Shown piece after piece: positions 7,238 through 15,993 of a stretch of DNA of 64,000 nt. The position numbers were made by a program, and so were the translations under genes. How positions within the stretch are numbered: the stretch's first letter is position 1; each line of letters opens with the position of its first letter. The notes beneath the pieces are model-generated. The model had not been told where the DNA came from and did not search any database. It worked only from the letters and a program-made list of their open reading frames with translations. The stretch covers positions 1 through 64,000 of the forward strand of contig JAXFOG010000002.1 of NCBI GenBank assembly GCA_034180455.1, given 5' to 3'. The stretch comes from JAAZPT01 sp034180455. GTDB taxonomy: Bacteria > Bacillota > Clostridia > Christensenellales > Aristaeellaceae.

Positions 7238-8789
7238 TCACATTTTCCTTTTCAATATCTGTTTCATCAATTGAGCCAATATTCAAAATCTCATCACCAA
7301 TTGTATTGGCAGAACTTTTTTGTGCTGCTTTATTTGATTGCAGCTTATAAACAAGTCCTAATATTTGTAATGCTATTAGAGGTGTCATAGCCACTAAAGC
7401 TATTACTCCAAATCCATCAAGCAGTACATCTGCAGTAGGATATATGTTAGAGGCTCCTTGTATAAAAGCTAACACAAATGTAGCTGTCATAGGACCAGAT
7501 GCAACTCCACCACTATCAAATGCTATTCCAACAAATAGACTTGGAGAAAAGAAACTTAGTATTATTGCAATAGCAAACCCTGGTAGTGCTATGTGCCAAA
7601 ACATCAGCCCGGGAATTATTATTCTAAGCATTGATAGCACTATGGCTATACCAACACCAATTGAAAGAGTTGCCATTACAAGGCTTGATTTAACATATCC
7701 ACTAGTAATTTCTTCTATTTGACGAGTAAGTATATGAACAGCTGGTTCAGCAAGTATTGTAACTACTCCTAAAATAAAACTAATTATTATAAGTAATGAA
7801 GTGCTACCTTTGGCTGCAAGACCAGCACCCAATATGCTTCCAACGTCCATAAATCCCTGATTTACTCCTAGAAGGAATAAAGTCAATCCAATTATTGAAA
7901 AGACAATTCCTATGCATATTCTAAAGAAGCTTATTTTATCTAATTTAAAGCTTATAGCGTTTGCTAATATATATACAATCAAAATTGGAAGAAATATTAT
8001 CATTACCTCAAAAAATTGAGGGAAGAAATTTTTTAAAAATGGTTGCAATATACCTTCTGTTAACTCTATTTGAAGTTCACCCTGTAAGGCTCCAGTGTTT
8101 TTGGCTACACCCATTACCAGTACAGCCAGTATGGCTCCAATTGATGCAATACCTACTAATCCAAAGCTGTCGCTTTCTTTAGATAGTGAATTTTTATCAG
8201 AAGCACTAGTACCAGTTGCTATTGCCAGAATGAATGGAACTGCAAGTGCACCAGTCGTTGCACCTGATGCATCAAATGCAATGGCTAAAAAGTCAGTTTT
8301 ACTGAATAGAGCTAGAACAAATGCTAATAAGTAGAATATCAATAATAGATATTTTATTTGAAAAGCATATAGTATTCTTACTGTGCCTATGCTAAGCATG
8401 ATTCCTGTGCCTAAAGAAACGAATATTACTATCAAATTGCTAGGTATTGCTCCAGCTGTAACCATATCTACCTGATTTGCTAATATTAGCAGCGATGGTT
8501 CGGCAACAGTAATTATTATTCCTACTATTATGCTCGCAAATATTACTATAAATAAGTTATTTGATTTTGTAATAGAATGACCCAAATGATTACCTATTGG
8601 AGTTATTCCAATGTCTACGCCCAAAATAAAAAGCGTAAGGCCTATTATAAGTAATACTGATCCTATTAAAAATCTAATAAATACATCAGTATCAAGTGGG
8701 ACTACTAAAAAATGCAGTAGTGCCACTATTAGCACAATAGGCAGAACGGAGTACAGTGTATCCTTAAACTTGCTATATAATAAACTCAA
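7230..8789 (-). CDS. DUF1538 family membrane transport protein (internally duplicated)
   Basis: Polytopic membrane protein of 519 residues with an internal duplication. Both halves contain a GLTLF-LG-[VND] helix followed by an EP helix (TVAEPSLLILANQV and TILAEPAVHILTRQIEEIT), then a gapped FDxxGxxxGP[ML] motif near the end of each half (FDASGATTGALAVPF and FDSGGVASGPMTATF). This is the DUF1538 pattern of two inverted or tandem repeats of about six helices. The start is a TTG 7 bases after a perfect AGGAGG; an upstream ATG in frame at 8840 has no such site. It is followed by a coupled tandem P-II-like protein, a known linkage for this family. Substrate unknown; ion or small-molecule transport is inferred. 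Confidence 0.85.
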   Translation of the reverse strand: MSLLYSKFKDTLYSVLPIVLIVALLHFLVVPLDTDVFIRFLIGSVLLIIGLTLFILGVDIGITPIGNHLGHSITKSNNLFIVIFASIIVGIIITVAEPSLLILANQVDMVTAGAIPSNLIVIFVSLGTGIMLSIGTVRILYAFQIKYLLLIFYLLAFVLALFSKTDFLAIAFDASGATTGALAVPFILAIATGTSASDKNSLSKESDSFGLVGIASIGAILAVLVMGVAKNTGALQGELQIELTEGILQPFLKNFFPQFFEVMIIFLPILIVYILANAISFKLDKISFFRICIGIVFSIIGLTLFLLGVNQGFMDVGSILGAGLAAKGSTSLLIIISFILGVVTILAEPAVHILTRQIEEITSGYVKSSLVMATLSIGVGIAIVLSMLRIIIPGLMFWHIALPGFAIAIILSFFSPSLFVGIAFDSGGVASGPMTATFVLAFIQGASNIYPTADVLLDGFGVIALVAMTPLIALQILGLVYKLQSNKAAQKSSANTIGDEILNIGSIDETDIEKENVNG

Positions 8790-8811
8790 ATGAATTCCTC
8801 CTATATTTTTA

Positions 8812-8840
8812 ATAATAATATATTTTGTAATGTTTATCAA
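8812..8840 (-). promoter_or_regulatory. Promoter of DUF1538/P-II operon
   Basis: On the minus strand TTGATA (8835-8840) and TATTAT (8812-8817) are 17 bases apart, just upstream of the ribosome binding site. Confidence 0.55.
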
Positions 8841-8903
8841 GAAGTAGGGAACAGATGAATATTAGCATAGAAAATTAAATATACTATAAATAATAAATAA
8901 TCC

Positions 8904-8932
8904 TTGACAGCATTTTACATCTATAATATAAT
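8904..8932 (+). promoter_or_regulatory. Consensus promoter of the tRNA-Ser pair
   Basis: TTGACA at 8904-8909 and TATAAT at 8927-8932 with a 17-base spacer, 19 bases before the first tRNA-Ser. Confidence 0.8.
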
Positions 8933-8951
8933 ATAACTTGTCAATTGACTA

Positions 8952-9040
8952 GGAGAGATGGCCGAGCGGTTGAAGGCGCTAGTCTTGAAAACTAGTGATA
9001 CTGAAAGGTACCGGGGGTTCGAATCCCTCTCTCTCCGCCA
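8952..9040 (+). tRNA. tRNA-Ser (anticodon TGA)
   Basis: Class II tRNA with acceptor stem GGAGAGA / TCTCTCC, anticodon loop CTTGAAA (TGA), a long variable arm and an encoded CCA. First of a pair of serine tRNAs sharing one promoter and terminator. Confidence 0.97.
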
Positions 9041-9050
9041 GAATAACTTT

Positions 9051-9142
9051 GGAGAAGTACCCAAGAGGCCGAAGGGGCTCCCCTGCTAAGGGAGTAGTGT
9101 GGGATAACTGCAGCCCGGGTTCAAATCCCGGCTTCTCCGCCA
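9051..9142 (+). tRNA. tRNA-Ser (anticodon GCT)
   Basis: Acceptor stem GGAGAAG / CTTCTCC, anticodon loop CTGCTAA (GCT), a long variable arm typical of serine tRNAs and an encoded CCA. It lies 10 bases after tRNA-Ser(TGA), so the two are co-transcribed. Confidence 0.97.
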
Positions 9143-9157
9143 TTATTTATTCATTGT

Positions 9158-9197
9158 AAAAACCCTTGTAGTTTATAGCTACAAGGGTTTTTAATTT
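9158..9197 (+). terminator. Terminator of the tRNA-Ser pair
   Basis: Long perfect stem AAAACCCTTGTAG / CTACAAGGGTTTT with loop TTTATAG and a T-rich tail. Confidence 0.9.
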
Positions 9198-9338
9198 TTT
9201 TATTTTTACAAGATGTACAAAATTGCTGGGTAACTAACAAAATAATTCATTATTTACAGAGTTTAGATTAATGTCTTAGTTGATTATTTTATGCTCTATG
9301 AAATAAACATAATTTATAGAATTTATTATCTTTAAATA

Positions 9339-9382
9339 AAAAACAATGCATTGTAGTTAATCTATCAATGCACTGTTTTTTA
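9339..9382 (-). terminator. Terminator of tRNA-Leu
   Basis: Stem AAAACAATGCATTG / CAATGCACTGTTTT (one mismatch), A-rich on one side and T-rich on the other. It sits at the 3' end of the minus-strand tRNA-Leu and could work in both directions. Confidence 0.75.
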
Positions 9383-9383
9383 A

Positions 9384-9466
9384 TGGTGCGGTTGATGGGA
9401 CTTGAACCCATACCCTTGCGGACACGCCCCTCAAACGTGCGCGTATGCCAATTCCGCCACAACCGC
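9384..9466 (-). tRNA. tRNA-Leu (anticodon GAG)
   Basis: On the minus strand the acceptor stem is GCGGTTG / CAACCGC. The anticodon stem CACGT / GCGTG closes loop TTGAGGG with anticodon GAG. A variable arm is present, then the T arm GGTTCAAGTCC, and CCA is encoded. Confidence 0.96.
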
Positions 9467-9528
9467 ATAGCAAGCATTTTACATTATGAATTATAAAAAG
9501 TCAAGATAAAATTTTACTGTACAAGTAA

Positions 9529-9897
9529 TTATTTAATATATTCGTTCAGCTTTTGTAGCGCTTCAAATGTTTCATCACTTACATGATGCTCTAGCCTGCA
9601 TGCATCCATAATTGCTGTTTCTTGGCTTACACCAAGCTTTATAAGCATATCGCTCAATAGTTTATGGCGAGCATAAATTTTGTCGGCAATTTCTTTACCT
9701 TTGCTGGTTAATTCTATACACTTGCTATCATCCATGCGAATATATCCATTCTGTGATAATTGCTTCATAGCAAAGCTTACAGATGGCTTGCTTACTCCAA
9801 GACTTTTTGCCAAGTCAACGGATTTCACATAGCCTTTTTCTGCTTTGATCATATATATTCGTTCCAAATAATCTTCTGCAGATTCATAAATTTTCAT
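9529..9897 (-). CDS. DtxR/MntR-family metal-dependent repressor
   Basis: Metal-responsive transcriptional repressor of 122 residues. The N-terminal winged helix spans about residues 5-62, with recognition helix SKPSVSFAMKQL. A metal-binding dimerisation domain follows (about 63-122), and there is no C-terminal SH3 domain, as in MntR. Likely ligands visible are Asp9 and Glu12, His78 (ARHKLL), and Cys100, Glu103 and His104 in DACRLEHH. Cys at position 100 is the choice found in iron-sensing DtxR/IdeR rather than the Glu of Mn-sensing MntR, so specificity is uncertain. It stands alone and is divergent from the SdrD-like surface-protein gene; no metal transporter is adjacent. Confidence 0.88.
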   Translation of the reverse strand: MKIYESAEDYLERIYMIKAEKGYVKSVDLAKSLGVSKPSVSFAMKQLSQNGYIRMDDSKCIELTSKGKEIADKIYARHKLLSDMLIKLGVSQETAIMDACRLEHHVSDETFEALQKLNEYIK

Positions 9898-10052
9898 TAT
9901 ATAACCCCTTTATAAAATACATAATTGATTTTTTATTATTCTTTTATTTTATCATAAACCAGATTTCTCTTCAACAAACAAATTATATTGATTGCATAGC
10001 TTAGTAAATTATGCTAAAGTATAACTGACTCTTAATTGATGAGGTTTTTTTA

Positions 10053-13000
10053 ATGAAAAAATTTATCATATTTCTTTTATCTTTGATTGTATTTTCTTCA
10101 GTTTTAGGCGCAGCCTATGCTTTAACTGGTCATATAGACGGAATAATACCAGAAAAGGTAACAATAGCTACTGAAGGCGGCTCATATGATCTTGATTTAA
10201 CCCCAGAGGGGAACTATTCTGTTGACGAAAATTCTGATTTTACAATTTTCGCTCCTTTGCCTAAAGGCTACCAATTTGAAGGCACTGGATGGCAATTAAG
10301 CGAAAATGGTGATAATGCCTGGATCACTATTGCAAATGGTAACGAAAGCATACCAGAACTCAACATTTATCAGGGTTCAAATGGAACTATCGCTGTAAGT
10401 GCATTCCTAGATGAAAATATGAACGGAATACGTGGCAAGTATGAATTATCATTAGAGGGAATAAATGTAGAGCTTTTTAGCAGTGATGGAAACCTTATTG
10501 CAAGTGGCACCACTGCAGAAGATGAGATATTGTTTCAAAATGTTCCAGTAGGTGAATACTATATTCGCTTTACGTCTGGCTCAGATTATTTCTTTACTAA
10601 ACTTGGTAACGGCAATATTGATAATCAGAACAGCATTACAGACAGAACTTTTGATACCTATGCAGAAAGTTTATCTTTTAGCGTGGGAGAGGGTGAAACC
10701 ATACACGCTACTAGTGCATTGTATTTTGCGTCATCTATGGAAGGTAAAGTTTGGCTTGATGAAAATAATAACGGAATAATGGACGATGGCGAGGCTTCAT
10801 TTTCTGACATAAGTATCGTTGCACACTCAAGAAGTAGTAAGGGAGATTATGAAGCAGAAATAAACCAGGATGGATCTTGGAGTTTGGCACACATACCATA
10901 TGGTGAATATGAGCTTAGAGTGCAGCTTCCAGACGGATATCTATTTGCTCCATACAGTCTTGAGGGTAGAGAGCTTAGAAGTATTGTAACTGAATATACC
11001 AAAAATTATGCTTCACGTGTATATAAGATTGGTAAAGGACAAAAGCATCAAAATATGAATGTAGGTGTTGTAAAACCTGCAAGCGTTGAAGTGAATGCTT
11101 TTGTTGATAGCAATTATAATGGAATAAAAGATGTTGATGAAGCCGGTTTGCAAGGAGTATCAATAGAACTTATTCGAGATAATCTCAACAAGGTTATCGT
11201 AAAAGGTACAACTGACGAAAATGGAAAGGTATATTTTCCTACTGTAAGAGAGAATAAATACAGAATACGAGCAATATTGCCATCCCAAGATCTTGAGTTT
11301 ACGAAAGTTGCTGAAGGCGATATCGCAAGCACTAATTATTTTGCTAATGACAATAATAGAAAAGATAGCAATATATATAATATAGAAATTTTAAATAATC
11401 AGAATAATAGTATATCAGTTGGCGTAGCTAAAATGATTGACTTTGGAGGAAAGGTTTATTTAGATTCCAATTCTGATGGTCAGTACAATAATGGAGAAAA
11501 GGCTTTTCCAAATGTAGAAATAAAAGCATATAATGAAGATGGCAAGTTAATTTATTCCACAAAAAGTAATGCCAAGGGAGAATATCGCATAGAAGGTCTA
11601 TATACAGGCAAAGTAAGACTTGAGTTTAAAGCTGTAAAAGATTATATGTTTGTAGTAAGCCATGGCAACATTAGCAATTGGCTTGTAAATACAGATGGAG
11701 AAACTGCCAACACAGATTTTATAGATCTTACAATGGGAGAAGATATTACAGATATTGATGCTGGCTTGATACCTCGTGCCAAAATAGAAGGTAGAATATT
11801 TGAAGATCTGAACGATAATGGACTCGATGATGATGGCCAGGGTTTTGAGGGAATGCTGATTGAATTGCTAGATGATAATCAAAATATTGTGCTATCAGAA
11901 AAAAGCGATGCTAATGGATCCTATGTTTTTGATGGTATTATACCTGGCAAATATTATCTAAGATATACAATCAATGATGAATCTGAATTTGCAGAATATA
12001 ATTCTGCAGGCAACACATTTGATAGCAAAGAAAAAACATTTACAAGTGAAGCATTTAAATTTAAGATGGGTGAAAATACTGAAGCTCTTTTAGGTGGAGC
12101 AGTACGTATTGCACATATAGATGCTAAAGCTTTTATAGATAACAACGCTAATGGAGTATTTGATAATGAGCCTGCACTTAAAGACATTAAAATAAAGCTT
12201 AGCTCAAGCAATAAAAAGCAAGAGAGTGTTGAACTTTCTGCAAGCGATAGCTTTAATATAGACAATATTAGACCAGGACTTATCAATATTAGCATAGACT
12301 TGCCTGAGGGATATATTTTCTCTCTCAATTCATACAATCTATCTGGTAACAGTGGCAATATAAAAATTGGGCAAAAAGAGCTGCTTAAAGATGCAAATAT
12401 TAGCATTGCTGGAATAAAACCTTCAAAAGTAAGCACATCTGCTTGGCTTGATGAAGACATGGATAATTCCTATACATCAGTGGATAAAGCCTATCAAAAC
12501 GCTAAATTCTTGCTTATATCAAGCAATGGCAAAACAGAAAAATATATTGCAAATGAAAATGGCGAACTTATTATAGACAATGTGATTGCTGGCAATTATA
12601 GGCTTGCTCTTTTGCTTGATAATGAGTCCCAGCCTGTAAATGATTTAAAGAGTGAAAATTACGCTGGAGCAGTGATAGGCTATAGAGATATTTCAGTAAA
12701 AGCTGGAGAAACATTAAAAGTAGAAAAATTTGGAGCCAAGGTCTTTATGAGTGTGTCTGGTAAACTTTATGTTGATGATAAACAGCAGATACCAGTTGCC
12801 AATCATAAGCTTATGTTTTATAAAGGATCTGAACTCATAGGGGAAACACAGAGTGATGAAAATGGAAAATATATTTTCAAAAAACTAAAACCAGGAAAAT
12901 ACCATATAGAACTTTCAAAATTTAACAATGCAATATTTGTAAATCCAGAAGATAAGAATTTCAAGACAAATTGTGTTGGAGAGTTGCTTGAAAATACTGC

Positions 13001-13511
13001 CAAAAGCATCGACTTAAACATCACTATGCCTAATTCTCTTGAAAATATTGATTTTATAGGACTCATACCTGCTAAAGTAGGAGACATCGCTTGGATAGAT
13101 CTTAATAAAAACGGACTTCAGGATATTGATGAGCCAGTTCTTTCTAATGTTAATATAGAGCTTGAGCAAGACGGAAAAACTGTGTATAGCACAATAAGCA
13201 ATGGAAATGGGTTCTATATATTTGATGATGTTTATCCTGGAAAATATAAACTAAAGGTTAAAGTAAGAGAAGGCCTAGGGATTACAAAAGTTAATACCGA
13301 TGTACCAGAGATAAACTCTGTTCTATCCAATCTGGATGGAGATATAGCCTACTCTGAAGTTTTTGAAATTAAAAGTGGAGAAAAGAAATATAACATGGAT
13401 TTAGGATTTATCACTCTTGATGGTTTTAAGCTTGGAGATGATATCAATGATCCTATAACTCAGGACTGGTCTGGACAGACTGAGCATACCAATGTTGGTT
13501 GGTCAAGGTAA
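10053..13511 (+). CDS. SdrD B-repeat surface/secreted protein
   Basis: Large secreted protein of 1152 residues. A signal peptide (about residues 1-24) is followed by about nine B-type beta-sandwich repeats of the SdrD/Cna family. Repeats start near residues 113, 229, 345, 464, 579, 689, 794, 901 and 1008. Most open with a calcium-loop pattern such as WLDENNNGIMDDGE or WIDLNKNGLQDIDE and close with GxYxFxxVxPGxYxL strands. Repeat seven and especially repeat eight (LYVDDKQQ) have degenerate calcium loops. No LPXTG motif, C-terminal anchor helix or SLH domain is visible; the chain ends in GQTEHTNVGWSR. It probably acts as a rigid stalk or adhesin that is released or held non-covalently. Upstream TGAGG supports the ATG. 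Confidence 0.85.
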   Translation: MKKFIIFLLSLIVFSSVLGAAYALTGHIDGIIPEKVTIATEGGSYDLDLTPEGNYSVDENSDFTIFAPLPKGYQFEGTGWQLSENGDNAWITIANGNESIPELNIYQGSNGTIAVSAFLDENMNGIRGKYELSLEGINVELFSSDGNLIASGTTAEDEILFQNVPVGEYYIRFTSGSDYFFTKLGNGNIDNQNSITDRTFDTYAESLSFSVGEGETIHATSALYFASSMEGKVWLDENNNGIMDDGEASFSDISIVAHSRSSKGDYEAEINQDGSWSLAHIPYGEYELRVQLPDGYLFAPYSLEGRELRSIVTEYTKNYASRVYKIGKGQKHQNMNVGVVKPASVEVNAFVDSNYNGIKDVDEAGLQGVSIELIRDNLNKVIVKGTTDENGKVYFPTVRENKYRIRAILPSQDLEFTKVAEGDIASTNYFANDNNRKDSNIYNIEILNNQNNSISVGVAKMIDFGGKVYLDSNSDGQYNNGEKAFPNVEIKAYNEDGKLIYSTKSNAKGEYRIEGLYTGKVRLEFKAVKDYMFVVSHGNISNWLVNTDGETANTDFIDLTMGEDITDIDAGLIPRAKIEGRIFEDLNDNGLDDDGQGFEGMLIELLDDNQNIVLSEKSDANGSYVFDGIIPGKYYLRYTINDESEFAEYNSAGNTFDSKEKTFTSEAFKFKMGENTEALLGGAVRIAHIDAKAFIDNNANGVFDNEPALKDIKIKLSSSNKKQESVELSASDSFNIDNIRPGLINISIDLPEGYIFSLNSYNLSGNSGNIKIGQKELLKDANISIAGIKPSKVSTSAWLDEDMDNSYTSVDKAYQNAKFLLISSNGKTEKYIANENGELIIDNVIAGNYRLALLLDNESQPVNDLKSENYAGAVIGYRDISVKAGETLKVEKFGAKVFMSVSGKLYVDDKQQIPVANHKLMFYKGSELIGETQSDENGKYIFKKLKPGKYHIELSKFNNAIFVNPEDKNFKTNCVGELLENTAKSIDLNITMPNSLENIDFIGLIPAKVGDIAWIDLNKNGLQDIDEPVLSNVNIELEQDGKTVYSTISNGNGFYIFDDVYPGKYKLKVKVREGLGITKVNTDVPEINSVLSNLDGDIAYSEVFEIKSGEKKYNMDLGFITLDGFKLGDDINDPITQDWSGQTEHTNVGWSR

Positions 13512-13559
13512 AATTTAAGTATAGTAAGATTATTTTAAAAAGGAATTTAAGGAGGAAAC

Positions 13560-14585
13560 ATGGCATTTTTTAGTGAATTAAAGGATAAAAATAAAAAGAG
13601 AAACAGCAATTCAAATAATGGATATACAGGCAAGGGCTTTTCAAAAAAATGGAAGAAAGATGATCGCAAAGAAAAGTCTTTTGCAAAGAGCGAATACAAG
13701 CCAAAAGATAGAAAATTTGGCAAAAAAAGCTCAAATCAAGGGAGAAATAAAAAACAATTCAACAATAGATTTGACTCAGCAAATGTAGTAAATAATGAGA
13801 AAAAGTCAAGCTATCTTGATTATGAGTATGAAAATATTAAACATCAGCCACAAGAAGAGCAGTTAGACGAAAATCTTCTTGTAGGTAGGAACCCTATAAG
13901 AGAAGCTATAAAGACTGGCAGAGATATAGAAAAACTATATGTATTAAAGGGAGAGCTTAGTGGTTCTGCAAGAGAAATAGTTGCAAAAGCCAGAGAAAAT
14001 AGAATTGTTGTACAAGAAGTAGACAAACGCAGACTTGATGCAATGTCAAAAAATCATCAGGGAATGATTGCAATAGCTTCTGCTTATCAATATCATGATG
14101 TTCAGGATATATTAGATTTAGCAAAAGAAAAGGGTGAGACACCATTTATAGTTATACTTGATGGTGTTACTGACCCACACAACCTTGGCGCAATAATACG
14201 TTCTGCCGAATGTGCAGGCGTCCATGGCGTTATAGTTCCAGCAAGGCGTAGCGCTGGTTTGTCTGCAAGTGCAGTTAAGGCTAGTGCAGGAGCTGTTGAG
14301 CATATAATGGTTGCAAAGGTTTCAAACCTCGCTAATACAGTTGATCTTTTAAAGAAAAATGGAATTTGGATATATGCTGCTGATATGCAAGGTGAAGACT
14401 ATCGCAGCATAGACTATAAGGGTGGTGTTGCTCTTATAGTAGGTAGTGAGGGAGAAGGAGTAAGCCAGCTCTTGCTTGAAAAGTCAGATAAGGTTGTAAG
14501 TATAGGACTTAAGGGCCATATAGATTCGCTAAATGTTTCTGTGGCAACAGGAATATTGCTTTTTGAAATAGTAAAGAATCGTTAA
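13560..14585 (+). CDS. rlmB: 23S rRNA (guanosine-2'-O)-methyltransferase RlmB with basic N-terminal tail
   Basis: SPOUT-class methyltransferase that 2'-O-methylates a guanosine in the peptidyl-transferase region of 23S rRNA (G2251 in E. coli). The 341 residues comprise an unusual low-complexity tail rich in Lys, Asn, Ser and Gly (about 1-103), then the substrate-binding domain starting LLVGRNPIREAI, then the knotted SPOUT domain with DGVTDPHNLGAIIRSAE, IVGSEGEGV and LNVSVATGILLFE, the AdoMet-binding knot motifs. The usual enzyme is about 245 residues, so the tail is extra. A perfect AAGGAGG precedes the ATG. It begins the conserved rlmB-yacP-sigH cluster; cysS and mrnC, often upstream, are replaced by the surface-protein gene. 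Confidence 0.92.
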   Translation: MAFFSELKDKNKKRNSNSNNGYTGKGFSKKWKKDDRKEKSFAKSEYKPKDRKFGKKSSNQGRNKKQFNNRFDSANVVNNEKKSSYLDYEYENIKHQPQEEQLDENLLVGRNPIREAIKTGRDIEKLYVLKGELSGSAREIVAKARENRIVVQEVDKRRLDAMSKNHQGMIAIASAYQYHDVQDILDLAKEKGETPFIVILDGVTDPHNLGAIIRSAECAGVHGVIVPARRSAGLSASAVKASAGAVEHIMVAKVSNLANTVDLLKKNGIWIYAADMQGEDYRSIDYKGGVALIVGSEGEGVSQLLLEKSDKVVSIGLKGHIDSLNVSVATGILLFEIVKNR

Positions 14586-15100
14586 TGAAAGATATATTAC
14601 TTGTAGATGGATATAATATTATAGGCGCATGGGCTGAAGCTGAACAAAAAGATTGGCCAGTTGATGAGTGTCGAGATAGACTTGCCAATATGCTAGAAGA
14701 ATATGCTGCACTTAACAATATATACGTTGTACTAGTCTTTGATGGATATAAAAGCGATAAAATAGCTACTCATATTGAAAAAAAGAAGCATATAGAAATT
14801 GTTTTTACCAAAAAAGATGAAACAGCTGATCATTATATTGAAAAGACAGTATATAATGCTCCAAAGTTTATTAAAACTTATGTAGCAACTAGCGATGGGC
14901 TTCAGCAAGCCAGCATTTTGGGCGATGGAGCTTTTAGAATAAGCTCAAGAGAGATGCTGCGACTTCTGTATGGGATGGATAAGAGAAAATCTAAGCAATT
15001 TGGCTCTGAAAGCAAAAAAAATTCTATTGCAGACAGACTGCCCGATGATCTTTTGCAAAAATTGGAGCAATACAGACGAACAAACACGAAAGAATTATAA
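14585..15100 (+). CDS. yacP: NYN-domain ribonuclease, YacP/Rae1 family
   Basis: Cytoplasmic PIN-like (NYN) endonuclease of 171 residues. The family member Rae1 (YacP) of Bacillus subtilis cleaves certain mRNAs on translating ribosomes. Visible are LLVDGYNIIGAW at residues 4-15 with the first catalytic Asp, VLVFDGYKSD (about 50-59), TKKDETADHYIEK (about 76-88) and VATSDGLQQ (about 100-108), the acidic residues of the active site. Its ATG overlaps the rlmB stop (TAATG), and sigH follows 5 bases after its end, so it is translationally coupled in the rlmB-yacP-sigH cluster common in Firmicutes. Confidence 0.9.
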   Translation: MKDILLVDGYNIIGAWAEAEQKDWPVDECRDRLANMLEEYAALNNIYVVLVFDGYKSDKIATHIEKKKHIEIVFTKKDETADHYIEKTVYNAPKFIKTYVATSDGLQQASILGDGAFRISSREMLRLLYGMDKRKSKQFGSESKKNSIADRLPDDLLQKLEQYRRTNTKEL

Positions 15101-15105
15101 TTAAA

Positions 15106-15702
15106 TTGAAAAATTTAACTCATGAGGATCTTGCAAGACTAGCTCAAGAGGGTGATAATTCAGCTCTTGAGTACCTAATAAATACATATAAAAATATTGT
15201 AAGGCTTAGAGCAAGAAAGTTTTTTCTTATTGGTGGAGACTACGAAGATCTTATTCAGGAAGGAACAATAGGCTTATTTAAAGCAATAAGAGATTATAAT
15301 CCGGCAAAAAATACAAGCTTTACAACATTTGCTGAATTATGTATTCGCAGGCAGCTATATACTGCAATAAAATCAGCCAATAGAAAAAAACATCTTCTTT
15401 TAAACGACTCTCTTAGCCTGGATTTTCCAGTAGAAGAAAACGACAATAAAAATCTATCTGATATATATGCAGACCAATCTATTATGAGTCCAGATGAAAT
15501 TATGGAATCCGAAGAAAAGCTTAACGAAATAAATAAAATTATAGATACCATGCTTAGTCCATTAGAAAAAACTGTAATAGAGATGTACCTTGATGGAAAA
15601 AACTATAGGGAAATTGCTAAAATAATAAAAAAAGAAGAAAAGTCCGTAGACAATGCTTTGAATAGGGCTAAAAACAAGCTTCGCAATGCTCTTAAACAAT
15701 AA
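15106..15702 (+). CDS. sigH: RNA polymerase sigma factor of the SigH family
   Basis: Alternative sigma-70-family factor of 198 residues. SigH (Spo0H) controls the transition to stationary phase, competence and early sporulation in Bacilli and Clostridia. Region 2 is at about residues 20-90 (YEDLIQEGTIGLFKAIRDYNP, then FTTFAELCIRRQLYTAIK) and region 4 at about 135-195 (LSPLEKTVIEMYLDGKNYREIA, then the HTH SVDNALNRAKNKLR). The start is a TTG right after yacP with only a weak upstream purine tract, suggesting coupling. Its position after rlmB-yacP is the conserved Firmicute location. It hints at a sporulation-related lineage but does not prove sporulation. Confidence 0.92.
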   Translation: MKNLTHEDLARLAQEGDNSALEYLINTYKNIVRLRARKFFLIGGDYEDLIQEGTIGLFKAIRDYNPAKNTSFTTFAELCIRRQLYTAIKSANRKKHLLLNDSLSLDFPVEENDNKNLSDIYADQSIMSPDEIMESEEKLNEINKIIDTMLSPLEKTVIEMYLDGKNYREIAKIIKKEEKSVDNALNRAKNKLRNALKQ

Positions 15703-15736
15703 AAACTGTTATGATAAATCTCATAACAGTTTTTTA
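15701..15736 (+). terminator. Terminator of rlmB-yacP-sigH
   Basis: Perfect stem AAAAACTGTTATGA / TCATAACAGTTTTT with loop TAAATC and T tract, starting at the sigH stop codon. Confidence 0.92.
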
Positions 15737-15927
15737 GTATTAGCTGAATGTGGAATTTATATGCTTTTTATATTTCATAAATTAAAATTTTATCTTTTAA
15801 TTTATAGAAATCAATATGAAAATATAATTTAATTATTTCTGAGTTTAAAAACCTATATAGAATTAATGATGGCTATAAAAGTAATATATTTGATTGGACA
15901 GTAATTAAACAAAGCATATAAGTAAAA

Positions 15928-15963
15928 CAAAAGTATCTGCAAATTTTTGCAGATACTTTTTAA
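15928..15963 (-). terminator. Terminator of the tig-clpP-clpX operon
   Basis: Stem AAAGTATCTGCAA / TTGCAGATACTTT with a T-rich tail on the minus strand, 30 bases after the clpX stop. The 190 bases between this and the sigH terminator hold nothing I recognise. Confidence 0.88.
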
Positions 15964-15993
15964 ATGATTACAATTGCATGTACCTATCTATGG

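Noticed and set aside
9289..9477. Open frame of 62 codons on the minus strand
   Set aside because: It lies over the tRNA-Leu gene and its terminator; the reading frame is a by-product of the tRNA sequence.
10975..13087. Several minus-strand open frames inside the SdrD-like gene
   Set aside because: They are antisense shadows of the repeat-rich gene, without ribosome binding sites or recognisable proteins.
10053..13511. CRISPR array or tandem DNA repeat
   Set aside because: The recurring pattern is at the protein level (B repeats of about 110 residues); the DNA copies are diverged. No direct-repeat/spacer array was seen elsewhere in the window.
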